Shown here: positions 51,386 to 60,558 of the stretch, in pieces
How the letters are laid out: each line of letters opens with the position of its first letter
Position numbering within the stretch: position 1 is the first letter of the stretch
Source: Thermoplasmatota archaeon
GTDB taxonomy: Archaea; Thermoplasmatota; Penumbrarchaeia; Penumbrarchaeales; Penumbrarchaeaceae
Length of the DNA stretch: 64,000 nucleotides
Direction of reading: 5' to 3'
Assembly: GCA_029762535.1 (NCBI GenBank)
Contig: JARVGK010000002.1
Coordinates: forward strand, 1 to 64,000
Notes under the pieces: model-generated
Databases searched by the model: none
Seen by the model: only the letters and a program-made list of their open reading frames with translations
What the model was told of the DNA's origin: nothing
Made by a program: the position numbers and the translations under genes

Positions 51386-51942
51386 GGCAGGTCCCCGCCG
51401 TAGAGAACGATCCCATCCCTCTTAACTTCGTTGTAGAAACCCTCATTGCGTTCCTTCATCGCCAACCATCTTCCGATGTTGAGGGATGTGATCCCTATAT
51501 TGATCCCCAATCCTTCCTCGAAGAGTGTGAGATCGGTCCTCATCTTCTCGCTCATTATCGCCAGTATGTCCAGATCGCTACGTTCATCGAAGGTCCCCCT
51601 CGCGCAGCTTCCATAAAGGACGAGATTCGTCAGGGAAGGATGCTCATCGGAAAGTGTTTCGATCAAATCGGATTCATGGATCCTTAGAAGCAGGAAGAAG
51701 CGCTTGATCTCTTTGGTCACATACATATCATTCAAGGAGTAGAAATGTGCATTACCTTTCTCCTCTCTAAGAAGAAGGCCCTTCCCCTCAAGGATGTTGG
51801 GTATTCTCGAGCATGTCGCATTGCTCAGACCGGTCTTTCGGGCAAGCTCGTTCACGTGGATCGATACCGATTGATTCCTGGAGAACCATTCCAGTATCCT
51901 CGCGGTCGCGTTCTCGCTCAGAAGCGGGTTTTTTTCATCCAT
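51382..51942 (-). CDS. Winged-helix MNT nucleotidyltransferase
   Basis: 186 residues: N-terminal winged helix (RILEWFSRNQSVSIHVNELARKTGLSNATCSRIPNILEGKGLLLREEKG) fused to an MNT domain (LVLYGSCARGTFDERSDLDILAIMSEK, GSx9DxD). The DNA-binding part probably represses the operon through the repeats at 51955-51983. First gene of the pair. Confidence 0.85.
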   Translation of the reverse strand: MDEKNPLLSENATARILEWFSRNQSVSIHVNELARKTGLSNATCSRIPNILEGKGLLLREEKGNAHFYSLNDMYVTKEIKRFFLLLRIHESDLIETLSDEHPSLTNLVLYGSCARGTFDERSDLDILAIMSEKMRTDLTLFEEGLGINIGITSLNIGRWLAMKERNEGFYNEVKRDGIVLYGGDLP

Positions 51943-51954
51943 GATAGGTGAATG

Positions 51955-51983
51955 ATCGTTACATATAATTAATTATCGTTACA
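51955..51983 (-). promoter_or_regulatory. Operator repeats of MNT/HEPN operon
   Basis: ATCGTTACAT at 51955-51964 and 51974-51983 flank an AT-rich TATA-like core (ATAATTAATT), 12-40 bases upstream of the minus-strand start at 51942. Confidence 0.55.
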
Positions 51984-51989
51984 TTATTT

Positions 51990-52713
51990 TAACATTAAAG
52001 GATGACCAAGTGAAGCGTCTGCTGAAGGAGGATATTACCCCTGATCATAGACGACCCGGAATTTTCGGATCCCCCCTGGCAGGCCTTTTTAACATGGGGA
52101 TCCCTCCCCAAAGGGGATCTCCTTTGAGAGAGGGGATACCCCACTCCACTTGAGGTTCCCCCCTGCCTCATGGCAGGGGGATCCACCCCTCCCCCTCCAA
52201 GAGGGGGATCGATACAAAGAAAAAAATCTGGCGCCTTAGCTGGGACCGACAGGCTTTCTTCACCGGATCCTTCATGGGGATCCTCCGTTCACACGATCGG
52301 CCGGTCACATATATGATCGTCGTCTTTCCCTGGTCGGGGGCTCCTCAAGCCCCGCCACGGGTACAATCGTTTTCAAAATATATAAACGAATGATACGGTT
52401 CCAACAATGGATCGTACCCCCTAGGATCTGGAATTTACCCTCTCCTCGAAGGGGGATCTCCAGAATTATACCTTATCTACCATGGAATGGAGAATGATCA
52501 TCTCTGAAAGGGGATCCACCCACCTGGACGAATCCTCTTCTTCGATCCAGGGATCTCCCCCCTCGAGATGGAGGATCCTTGAGAAAAGACATCTCTTGAA
52601 GTTGGATTCGTCGTTCCTATTATTATCCTATCCTGCATTATCCCTGGTTCGTATCATTTTATGAAATGTTGTAATCCGATAAAGGAGAGGATCCTCTACG
52701 ATCGCCAGATATA
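51990..52713. other. Intergenic region with repeats, no gene seen
   Basis: Contains GC-rich GGATCC-laden sequence (52060-52210), a dispersed fragment shared with 44336-44415 (52232-52300) and the 45-bp repeat at 52539-52583. No supportable coding sequence. Confidence 0.6.
52539..52583. repeat. 45-bp direct repeat, left copy
   Basis: Identical over 45 bases to 53540-53584. They bracket 956 bp carrying an MNT/HEPN module. The right copy lies six bases from the stop of the 53591 gene. Confidence 0.9.
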
Positions 52714-53058
52714 CTATACATCTTCGATCTCCTCGAGCATCAGGCTCACGGTCTCTTCGAGCTCATCAAGCCTGGTCTCATACAGGTCCCACAGGACAAG
52801 ATAATCGATCCCGTGATATTTATGTGTAAGAATGTCCCTGAGCCCTATTATTTTCCTCCATTCGACATCCTTATGCTTTAAACGGAGGTCCTCGGATAAA
52901 TTGCGCGTGAACTCCCCTATGTTCTCGAAGGTCTTCACGACCGCCTTTTTCAATACTTCGTCCGAGATGAAATCCTCGTAATCTTTATGATCGAGCACCT
53001 CTTTGAGGAATTCGATCTCTTCGAGAATGGATCGAAGATAGAACTCGTCATGATGCAA
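52714..53058 (-). CDS. HepT-like HEPN ribonuclease toxin
   Basis: 114 residues of the DUF86 family with the catalytic motif GLRDILTHKYHGID (Rx4HxY). Upstream VLKKAVVKTFENIGEFTRNLSEDLRLKHKDVEWRKI is typical. It overlaps the MNT gene by 11 bases. Free toxin is expected to cut tRNA or mRNA and is silenced by AMPylation of the motif Tyr. Confidence 0.9.
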   Translation of the reverse strand: MHHDEFYLRSILEEIEFLKEVLDHKDYEDFISDEVLKKAVVKTFENIGEFTRNLSEDLRLKHKDVEWRKIIGLRDILTHKYHGIDYLVLWDLYETRLDELEETVSLMLEEIEDV

Positions 53059-53332
53059 TCCATATCACCTGCTCGAGTATGGATTCCCTCAACCTTTTGT
53101 TCAGAGCTCCTGTTGTCACGAGATCCACCTTCTTATCGAACCTGTCAGAAAGGTAGAGATAGAGCCCCATGTAATTGTCGAAAGTGGTCTCGTTGAATTC
53201 AACGAGAATGTCCAGATCACTTTCGGGACGCTGGGATCCCTTCGAATAAGAACCGAAAAGGCCGATCTTTCGGACCTTGAACCGGTCCTTTATCAGGGGG
53301 AAGACCGCCTGCATCTCCTTCATAGCGTCCAT
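53048..53332 (-). CDS. MntA-like nucleotidyltransferase antitoxin
   Basis: 94 residues: KVRKIGLFGSYSKGSQRPESDLDILVEFNETTFDNYMGLYLYLSDRFDKKVDLVTTGALNKRLRESI is a complete MNT domain (GSx9DxD, third Asp in VDLV). First gene of the pair. Compare the orphan at 35534, which ends where this one continues with the RLRESILEQVIWIAS tail. Confidence 0.9.
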   Translation of the reverse strand: MDAMKEMQAVFPLIKDRFKVRKIGLFGSYSKGSQRPESDLDILVEFNETTFDNYMGLYLYLSDRFDKKVDLVTTGALNKRLRESILEQVIWIAS

Positions 53333-53539
53333 GAACGGTCACCTGATTACGTTTTATAAATAATTAACCATAGAGCATAATGAGCCTCTATTCCCTTTCA
53401 TCCTACAAAGGGATCCCCCTTTTTATTGGGAATGAAAAGCATGGGGTGACCATATCACAAAATCCTGTTTGAAGACCCTCTAAAGCTCGTTCGAATGTCC
53501 CAGCTCGGGGGATCATTTCCCCTATAAAGAAAAACATCC

Positions 53540-53584
53540 TCTTCGATCCAGGGATCTCCCCCCTCGAGATGGAGGATCCTTGAG
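53540..53584. repeat. 45-bp direct repeat, right copy
   Basis: Perfect match to 52539-52583. Contains ATCTC/GAGAT arms that can form a short hairpin, so it might alternatively be the terminator of the 53591 gene. Confidence 0.9.
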
Positions 53585-53590
53585 GAACTC

Positions 53591-54487
53591 TCAATACTTC
53601 CACTTCGCCTCGGAGGGATCGAAGGAGAAGCAATCCTTATCGTCGAACCAGGAGCATACCATATCGGACAGAGGGACCCCTGTCCTGAAGGACAGGCCCT
53701 GGGAATAAAGCAGCAACTGCCCTTCGGGATGTTCAGAAGCGGCCCCCGGCTTGAGGTCCATGATGTGGACCTTCCCGTTCCTGACCTGCAGGATGTCTAT
53801 ATGCCCGGTCACGGTCCCGATCCTCTTGTCGAAAAAATAGACGGGCACCTCGGTTGCCAATGTCGCCAGATCGTTGATCAGCATGAAGTTCTCGACGATC
53901 GGATGCCTTTCAGGTCCTGTCCTTGCCGCGGAGAAACAGAACTGGGCCACGCTGCATGCGAGGTTGCGTGTCCTTCGCACGGAGGCCTGGACCTCGATCG
54001 AGGGATCCGAACATCTGTTACCTTCTTCAAAGAGGTCCCGGTCCTGATACTCAAGGAGATAGCGCTTCAGTCCCTCCTCCTTCAAAGATCCCACCTTGTA
54101 CATGTTCAATGAGAACCTGTAACTCATACCCCTGTGAACGAAATCCCTCGTCCGGATCAGGGGATCGATATTACGGAGCTTCTCCCTGTGGCGGGCCATG
54201 GGGCAGATCCCGGAATAGTTCGCGACCCATCTCTGGATGGTGCTCCTCGAAGGATATGACCGATACCTACTTCTAAGGTCCCGGGCGATCTCGGCAGTGG
54301 TTGTACCCATCGTATGAGCGTTCAGCGCCTGTATGATGATGTGTTTCGGATAAGTCGAGGACGGTGATTCCACGAACCTCTTCTGGCACCTTCTGCACAT
54401 GAAAATGGGTTTCGAACCGCTCTTGGTTTTCCTGTATCCCTTGCTGATTATCTGCTCGGAGCCGCAGTAAGGACATTGGTCCGTCAT
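53591..54487 (-). CDS. Transposase-like zinc ribbon and HTH fused to PD-(D/E)XK nuclease domain
   Basis: 298 residues from ATG 54487, seven bases after GGAG. A four-cysteine zinc ribbon (C5, C8, C31, C34: CPYC...CRRC) and helix-turn-helix (YPKHIIIQALNAHTMGTTTAEIARDL...PSRSTIQRWVANYSG) resemble the N-terminus of IS1/InsA-type proteins. There is no transposase catalytic core. The C-terminal half carries a Cas4/RecB-like nuclease pattern: GHIDILQV, VHIMDLKPGA, EGQLLLYSQGL. A sequence-specific DNA-cutting role is inferred. Confidence 0.75.
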   Translation of the reverse strand: MTDQCPYCGSEQIISKGYRKTKSGSKPIFMCRRCQKRFVESPSSTYPKHIIIQALNAHTMGTTTAEIARDLRSRYRSYPSRSTIQRWVANYSGICPMARHREKLRNIDPLIRTRDFVHRGMSYRFSLNMYKVGSLKEEGLKRYLLEYQDRDLFEEGNRCSDPSIEVQASVRRTRNLACSVAQFCFSAARTGPERHPIVENFMLINDLATLATEVPVYFFDKRIGTVTGHIDILQVRNGKVHIMDLKPGAASEHPEGQLLLYSQGLSFRTGVPLSDMVCSWFDDKDCFSFDPSEAKWKY

Positions 54488-54646
54488 ATCTTTCTCCTGA
54501 GGTTCAAGAGAGTGGACTCCACATAATATTTTGCTTCGATTTATCAAGAATTGAGAATCCTGTATCCTCACCACTTCATTCCTTTCGCGATATCTGATGA
54601 TCTTATCGTATGGAGCGGACAATAAGGGGAGATGAGATCCCATTAT

Positions 54647-55354
54647 CTAGCTCATCGCTTCGATTCTCATATCGCTTGGCATGAGCTCTATCGCATATCT
54701 CAGGGCGGTCCTGGGCATTCTCCGTTTATTCCTCAATACGAACTCGAAGACCTCTTTCCTATGTTGTTTGCTCGATTCCTTGAGCATCCAACCGTATCCC
54801 TTCTGGACCATGTCGTCTTCGTCCTCCAACAACATCAGAGCGATCTCGAATATATCCTCAAGATACTCCCCCCTTCGAGCAGGTGATATCAAGGAGACCG
54901 CCGACGCTCTTCTCATCCACCTGTTCTTAGAACCTGTCCATCTCTTCAACTCCTGAACGGCATCCGGGTATAGACCGATAAAGTCCCCCACGGAATGAGT
55001 GCAGAAGGTGTCCACCTTCGCCCAGGTGTTCAGATGATCGTCTATCCATCTCCTGAACCGAAAAAGATCCTCCCGCTCGAATTGCTTCTTCAGCTTCGGG
55101 ATCCAGTCGCAGACGATGAAGGCCTCCTCGGAATAATCCGAAGAAAGAAGATCCTCGCACATCTCGAAGATCCGCTCCTTTCCAAGGGGTTTCACCTCCT
55201 TCCAGTACTCTTTTGCGATCCTGTTGGTCTCGGCATTCCTCAAACCGTAGTAGAGGACACTTTCTTTAAAGAAACGCTCATTCTTCTCCTTCACGACGGG
55301 ATCCGCCCTCGCTTTGAGGTCGTTCCTTATCCTATCGATGACACCACGCATCAT
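54647..55354 (-). CDS. DNA alkylation repair protein (AlkD-like, HEAT-type)
   Basis: 235 residues: LYYGLRNAETNRIAKEYWKEVK, LLSSDYSEEAFIVCDWIPKL, WIDDHLNTWAKVDTFCTHSVGDFI, NRWMRRASAVSLISPAR and EDDMVQKGYGWMLKESSK match the AlkD DNA glycosylase family, with the Trp and Asp of WAKVD and the Arg of WMRRASA in place. It excises positively charged alkyl bases. Start overlaps the heliorhodopsin stop (ATGA), so both are made together. Confidence 0.88.
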   Translation of the reverse strand: MMRGVIDRIRNDLKARADPVVKEKNERFFKESVLYYGLRNAETNRIAKEYWKEVKPLGKERIFEMCEDLLSSDYSEEAFIVCDWIPKLKKQFEREDLFRFRRWIDDHLNTWAKVDTFCTHSVGDFIGLYPDAVQELKRWTGSKNRWMRRASAVSLISPARRGEYLEDIFEIALMLLEDEDDMVQKGYGWMLKESSKQHRKEVFEFVLRNKRRMPRTALRYAIELMPSDMRIEAMS

Positions 55355-56124
55355 CCCTCAGGCCTCAATGTCCCCGCGAACACCTGCCATGCTAGCAGGG
55401 ATTTGGCCACAAGAGAAAGCCCTATGTAGACCCACTCCCCGAAAAGATAATTCCTCCACTTCCAGACCTTCTTGTACTGCAGGACCATGTTCAACGCGAA
55501 TATGTTGAAGAAGGCCGCTATCGAGATGTAGATGTAGTAAACGAAGGTGGGAGGTCCACCATCTCCCCCCCCGGCCCCCAGTAAATGGATCGCTATGACC
55601 ACCCACGGGATCAGCCCCGCGATGCATCCGAAGACGAACGGGGACCAGTCCAGCTTCTCGGCAAGCTGATTCATCTTCTCCATGATCAGACCGAAGAGTA
55701 TCATCATCATGTTCAAAAAGAAGATCGCGATAAGAGTGCCGATATCGTAGATCCCGGTGAGCAACGCTATTCCCACGATCATCACCGAGGCGCTTACAGA
55801 ATACTCGTACCACCTGTATTTGTTGATACCTTTTTCCAGATTGGCGATATACCTCTTGAACAGGACGGAGGCTATCAAGAAATGGGCAATTGAGGACATA
55901 AGAAGGAACGATGCGATGAGAGGCCCCAGAGGGATCTCGATGACGTCCGCCGTAGCCGGGAAGAGCGTCCGAGTGACCTCGTTGAAATCCAGAAAACCCC
56001 TCGTTATCTGTATGTTGAAATCCTTCGAAAGAAGTAGCATTAGGATCCCCTGAATAAGGTGAAGGGATCCCGCTGCGATGTTGACGATCCTTAATCTTTT
56101 TACGGTTTTTTCCTTTAATGACAT
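55351..56124 (-). CDS. Heliorhodopsin
   Basis: 257 residues from ATG 56124, chosen for the GGTGAGGT just upstream; seven membrane helices. KYRWYEYSVSASVMI places the counterion Glu exactly at residue 107, and LSLVAKSLLAWQVFAGTLRP puts the retinal Lys at 241, both matching family numbering. Other signature stretches are SLHLIQGILML and NMVLQYKKVWKW. Heliorhodopsins are inverted in the membrane and have light-dependent signalling or partner-regulating rather than clear pumping roles; members from Thermoplasmatales are known. Coupled to an AlkD-like repair gene. Confidence 0.96.
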   Translation of the reverse strand: MSLKEKTVKRLRIVNIAAGSLHLIQGILMLLLSKDFNIQITRGFLDFNEVTRTLFPATADVIEIPLGPLIASFLLMSSIAHFLIASVLFKRYIANLEKGINKYRWYEYSVSASVMIVGIALLTGIYDIGTLIAIFFLNMMMILFGLIMEKMNQLAEKLDWSPFVFGCIAGLIPWVVIAIHLLGAGGGDGGPPTFVYYIYISIAAFFNIFALNMVLQYKKVWKWRNYLFGEWVYIGLSLVAKSLLAWQVFAGTLRPEG

Positions 56125-56397
56125 CGACCTCACCCGGGATGTAATATGAATAAGGCATATATCACATCTTTGCATGAAGAAACAGGGAATCCTATCCCTG
56201 CATTGAGCATCCCCCTTGGAACGGATACGTGAACTTCAGGAATGGTCTCCGTATGCCTGTCTATCCTATCGGGTCGTGGCAGTTCTCCCATCCAACTATC
56301 ATCTTCGAACCTTTCAAGACAGCGTAGGTTCAAATGGGATCGTATCCCTGAAATTCAATTGCAGGGTGAACGCTTATCATACCTGAAGATCTTACGT
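56125..56397. other. Intergenic region upstream of heliorhodopsin
   Basis: About 270 bases without a supportable gene. On the minus strand TGATATATG near 56155 is a possible TATA box for heliorhodopsin. The remainder follows the stop of the P-type ATPase, and I see nothing else. Confidence 0.4.
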
Positions 56398-59034
56398 TCA
56401 TTTGAATATCTTCGATCTGTTGAGAATTTCTTTTTCGATCTCGACCAGAAGGAATATCTCCGATCCGCAAAGGGCTATGATCCCCCAAGTGGCCATATCC
56501 AGACCCTGCGTCATGAAGATCCCCTGCATGGGCGGGGCATAGGTAAAAAGAAGCTGCAGGACAACTACAAAAGCCACCGCGCCCCACGTATAGGGGGTCG
56601 CTTTCAATCCTTTTATAGAAATGGAGGACCCTTTACTTCGGGCGTTGAAAAGGAACGCTAATTCGCCCATCACCAGCGCGTTCACCGCTGCGGTCCGGGC
56701 CAGCTCCGAACTCGCGCCATTGGACTTCATCCACATGAAAACGGCGAGGGTGACGCCCATGAGAAGCAAGGAGACGTAAATTATCTTGATCAACATGGGT
56801 ATTGTTATCAGCGGTTCATCGGACCTTCGGGGCGGACGCTTCATCGTGTTCTTCTCCATCGGTTCCATGGAGAGGGTCAGACCGAGGCTGACCGCCGTCA
56901 CCATGTTCACCCATAGGACCTGGGCAGCTGTCATCGGTAAAACCAATCCGAGAAAAATTGATGCGATTATCACCATCCCCTCTCCTCCATTGGTTGGCAA
57001 AATGAACAGAAGTGCCTTCTTGAGGTTGTCATAGACCGTTCTGCCCTCCTCGACCGCGTGGACTATCGAGGCGAAATTATCGTCGGCGATCACCATCTCG
57101 GAGGCCTCCTTGGCGGCCTCCGTGCCTTTGATGCCCATGGCTATCCCAATATTGGACCTCTTCAAAGCGGGGGCATCGTTCACTCCGTCCCCTGTCATCG
57201 CGGTGATCTCGCCCTGCTTCTGCAGGGCTTCTACCAGCTTGAGCTTGTGCTCCGGACTCACCCTGGCGAAGATATCGATGCTCTGGGCCTTTTCAGCGAT
57301 ATTTTCATCTGTGAGCTCATCCCCGGTGATGGCTTCGCCTTCGATCCCCAGCTGCTTTCCTATAGCTTTTGCGGTGAGAAGATGGTCCCCGGTGATCATC
57401 TTCACACGGATCCCGGCCTCACGGCATTCCCGGATCGCTTCGATCGCCTCCTGGCGCGGGGGATCGAGCATTCCGAAGATGCCGATAAAGCACAGGTTAG
57501 AAATGTTATCGTGGGATAGTTTTCGATCCGCCGGCCATTCCCTCCAGGCCGATCCCAGAAGCCTGCGCCCATCGGATGCCATCCTCTCGGCGCGGGATTC
57601 CCAGTAATCGCGATCGAGTGGCTCCTCCTCACCATGGAGCTGGTGTTCGCTCATGTCGAGGAGGCTTTCGTAGGCTCCCTTGAGGTATAGTATCCTCTTT
57701 CCATCGATATCGTGAAGGGTTGCCATGTACTTGTGCTCACTCTCGAAAGGGATCACATCCAGACGTTCATAGGGAGGCCGTTCTATGCCTGCTTTGGCCG
57801 CAAGGGTTAGAAGGGCGCCTTCGGTCGGGGATCCCTCTATGGAAAAAACACCATCCTTATTGACCAGGCGGGAGTCGTTGCAGAGTATCCCCCCAAGTAT
57901 CATTCTATCCATTGATAGCGGTCTTTTTCCTTCGATCGATATCCTGCCATCGGGATCATAACCCGTCCCTTCAACGTTGAACACACCCTCAGCAACGGCC
58001 ACCTGCGTGACGGTCATCTCCCCTCTGGTGAGGGTCCCGGTCTTGTCTGAACAGATTACCGTGACGGATCCCAGGGTTTCAACTCCGGGAAGCCTTCGCA
58101 CTATGGTGTTGCGCCTGGCCATTCTCTGTACACCGATCGCCAAAGTTATGGTGATGATGGCCGGAAGTCCCTCAGGGATCGCCGCCACTGAAAGGCCAAT
58201 GATCGCCATTAGCAGATCGGAAAGGGGCATATTCCTGACGAGATGACCGATCGCAAAGGTCAAAGCGGCTATAATTAGGATGATCACGCTCAGTACCTTT
58301 GCGAACCGGTCCACCTTTATGATCAGGGGGGTCTTCAATGATCTGACATCCCCCAGCATTCGGTTGATCTTCCCTATCTCGGTCCTCATTCCCGTGGCGG
58401 TGACAACTCCCAGACCCCTCCCGGAGGTCACAAGGGTCCCGGAGAAGGCCATGTTCTTCCTGTCCCCGAGCATAATGTTTTTCTTTTGGGTTTTCGTTGT
58501 TTTATTTACTGGCTCCGACTCGCCGGTCAGCGAGGATTCGTCCACGTTCAGCTCATGGACCTCGATGAGCCTTAAATCCGCGGGTATTTTGTCCCCCGAT
58601 CTGAGGTGGACCCGATCCCCGGGGACGAGCTCGGAGGCATCGATCTGACGTTTTGTACCATCTCTCAAGACGATGGCGTGGACCGATAGCATATTCCGTA
58701 CAGAATCAAGGGCCCTCTCCGCCTTCCCTTCCTGAACGAACCCTATGGTCCCGTTAATGATCACCACCGCGAATATGATGCCTGAATCCAAATAATGGCC
58801 CAGCACCGCTGTGATCATCCCGGATATCATAAGGACGTATATGAAAACGTTATTGAACTGCTCCAGAAAGCGCCGGATGGGATGTTTTCCCTTTATCCCG
58901 GGTAGGACGTTCTTTCCGTATTCCCTGGATCTTTTTTCTACATTCGAATCCGTTAGACCCTCCTCGGGAGACCGGAGCCCTCTTGAGGTTTCCTCAACGG
59001 TCCTGTCATGCCAGGATGGGTTTTCTTCTATCAT
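56398..59034 (-). CDS. P2-type cation-transporting ATPase
   Basis: 878 residues from ATG 59034 ([15 protein letters not shown]), preferred to 59097 because it gives the usual N-terminus. All core motifs are present: LTGES actuator loop, AIPEGLPA in TM4, phosphorylated Asp in CSDKTGTLT, and [21 protein letters not shown] hinge. About ten membrane helices. TM6 reads [16 protein letters not shown], lacking the Asp of the SERCA VNLVTD motif, so calcium specificity should not be assumed; Na, K or other cations are possible. Confidence 0.93.
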   Translation of the reverse strand: MIEENPSWHDRTVEETSRGLRSPEEGLTDSNVEKRSREYGKNVLPGIKGKHPIRRFLEQFNNVFIYVLMISGMITAVLGHYLDSGIIFAVVIINGTIGFVQEGKAERALDSVRNMLSVHAIVLRDGTKRQIDASELVPGDRVHLRSGDKIPADLRLIEVHELNVDESSLTGESEPVNKTTKTQKKNIMLGDRKNMAFSGTLVTSGRGLGVVTATGMRTEIGKINRMLGDVRSLKTPLIIKVDRFAKVLSVIILIIAALTFAIGHLVRNMPLSDLLMAIIGLSVAAIPEGLPAIITITLAIGVQRMARRNTIVRRLPGVETLGSVTVICSDKTGTLTRGEMTVTQVAVAEGVFNVEGTGYDPDGRISIEGKRPLSMDRMILGGILCNDSRLVNKDGVFSIEGSPTEGALLTLAAKAGIERPPYERLDVIPFESEHKYMATLHDIDGKRILYLKGAYESLLDMSEHQLHGEEEPLDRDYWESRAERMASDGRRLLGSAWREWPADRKLSHDNISNLCFIGIFGMLDPPRQEAIEAIRECREAGIRVKMITGDHLLTAKAIGKQLGIEGEAITGDELTDENIAEKAQSIDIFARVSPEHKLKLVEALQKQGEITAMTGDGVNDAPALKRSNIGIAMGIKGTEAAKEASEMVIADDNFASIVHAVEEGRTVYDNLKKALLFILPTNGGEGMVIIASIFLGLVLPMTAAQVLWVNMVTAVSLGLTLSMEPMEKNTMKRPPRRSDEPLITIPMLIKIIYVSLLLMGVTLAVFMWMKSNGASSELARTAAVNALVMGELAFLFNARSKGSSISIKGLKATPYTWGAVAFVVVLQLLFTYAPPMQGIFMTQGLDMATWGIIALCGSEIFLLVEIEKEILNRSKIFK

Positions 59035-59136
59035 GGGGTTCACTTTTTTGAGTTTCAGGGATCGATCTCCGGGCCTTGCAAGGACTTTCGCTGCCACGAT
59101 TTCAACCTGGTATCGGTTCCTATCTATTGCTTTTGG

Positions 59137-60144
59137 TTACTTATTCTCCGTTATGGGCCCACAAACCTTCTTTTTTATCCTGTACACGAGCATGGTCAGA
59201 TAGGGGGAGGGGGTCTTTTTCCCCCCGATTTCCCAGTGATCCCAAGCCTTCCAAACTGATTCAGGAGTGAACCTTCCCACATCGTCAGCTTTTCCGGTGA
59301 TCACTTTGACCATATCATGGAACCTGGGATCCTTGAGGGCATGATCGTTTAGGGACAGCACATGGGCCACATGGAGTATGTCATACCAGATAAACGGAGC
59401 TTTCAGTTTCCGAAAATCCGTGCCCATGTAGAATATGTACGGATGCCTGGTCCTGCTGTTCTCCCACAGGTCCAGCAATGCGGATGCAGAGGCCTTGGCA
59501 TGATTCGAATCGCGGTATTCTGGATACAGCTCCATTAATTTCAGCATGATCAAGGTGGCATAGGGACATGGATCCTCCTTTTTACCCGGCCCCCTGAATC
59601 TTCCCAGCTCCTTTGAAACCACACAAGGATACCCATTCTCCCTGGATAACATGACCAGAAAATCGACGGCTTTTTCAACACGCTCATCCGACCGCAATCC
59701 CATCTTCGCAAGGCTGTAAACTATGGTAGGCGCATCACACAAGGCCCAGGCTTGGACATCTCTATTCGAACCTCCGTGATGAGATGAGATCCTCATTGGA
59801 AGTTGGATTGGGCCCTCCTCGGATACATGCTGGAATATCCTATCGATGATAGATTGTACACCAGTATCATCATGTTTTATCCCAAGATCAGCCAGGAACG
59901 AGAGCTTGTGGTAGGATTGTCCCGCGCTCTTGTGGGAGTTTAGGACCGCTCCCGGCCAGTTCCCCAGGTCCTTTATCAGGGATCTGATATCGGGATGGCT
60001 CGTCATTCGATCCCTGGCCGAGAGGACCGCCTTTGAGTCTTGAGGTTCCTCAAGGAGATCGATCCGCGTTCTGTATTCTATCCAGGGATCGCTGTTCAAA
60101 AGCCAATCCATTACATTCTCGTTATCCGTTTCCATCGCGATCAT
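59137..60144 (-). CDS. Uncharacterised alpha/alpha-toroid-like protein
   Basis: About 335 residues beginning MIAMETDNENVMDWLLNSDPWIEYRTRIDLLEE. Repeating helices with PTIVYSLAKMGLRSDERVEKAVDFLVMLSRENGYPC and YATLIMLKLMELYPEYRDS resemble the helical repeats of prenyltransferase/cyclase toroids. The start directly follows the VOC stop (TGAGATG). Homologues appear in archaea and bacteria as hypothetical proteins; function unknown. Confidence 0.7.
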   Translation of the reverse strand: MIAMETDNENVMDWLLNSDPWIEYRTRIDLLEEPQDSKAVLSARDRMTSHPDIRSLIKDLGNWPGAVLNSHKSAGQSYHKLSFLADLGIKHDDTGVQSIIDRIFQHVSEEGPIQLPMRISSHHGGSNRDVQAWALCDAPTIVYSLAKMGLRSDERVEKAVDFLVMLSRENGYPCVVSKELGRFRGPGKKEDPCPYATLIMLKLMELYPEYRDSNHAKASASALLDLWENSRTRHPYIFYMGTDFRKLKAPFIWYDILHVAHVLSLNDHALKDPRFHDMVKVITGKADDVGRFTPESVWKAWDHWEIGGKKTPSPYLTMLVYRIKKKVCGPITENK

Positions 60145-60145
60145 C

Positions 60146-60544
60146 TCACTCCCAGAAATCCGAACCGATCTCAATCAGGTTCCCCTCCGGATCCGCGATC
60201 ATTGCGGATCGCATCTTCCATGGTTCGTTGCGTGGAGGATATATGGGCCTTGCTCCCGCTTTGACCATTCTCTCGAAGGCCTCATCGACTTTTTCTGGAT
60301 CTCCCACATTGATCGCAAGTTCGAAGGACCCGTTCAAGCCCATGGGAAAGGAGGGTTGAGTTCCAAGGAGATCGGGGAGCTTCGAGCGTTCATACATCGC
60401 GAACCTGATCCCCTCATGTTTGAACTCCGCATATGGACCTTTTCCATCCCAGTCAATGTCGATATCCATCACGTTCCTGTAAAAATCCACCATTCTCAGG
60501 AGATCCTCCACGAACAATCCTATCATATCGAATCTACTACCCAT
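60146..60544 (-). CDS. VOC/glyoxalase-family protein
   Basis: 132 residues from ATG 60544 (MGSRFDMIGLFVEDLLRMVDFYRNVMDIDIDW), with GGAG eight bases upstream. Second module: FELAINVGDPEKVDEAFERMVKAGARPIYPPRNEPW, then MIADPEGNLIEIGSD. The first-strand metal residue is not His (FDMIGLF), as in non-glyoxalase members. Lies in a run of closely spaced minus-strand genes. Confidence 0.85.
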   Translation of the reverse strand: MGSRFDMIGLFVEDLLRMVDFYRNVMDIDIDWDGKGPYAEFKHEGIRFAMYERSKLPDLLGTQPSFPMGLNGSFELAINVGDPEKVDEAFERMVKAGARPIYPPRNEPWKMRSAMIADPEGNLIEIGSDFWE

Positions 60545-60558
60545 TGCACAACTCTCCA

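Noticed and set aside
56130..56333. 67-residue ORF upstream of heliorhodopsin
   Set aside because: No start signal, no recognisable pattern, and overlaps the probable heliorhodopsin promoter.
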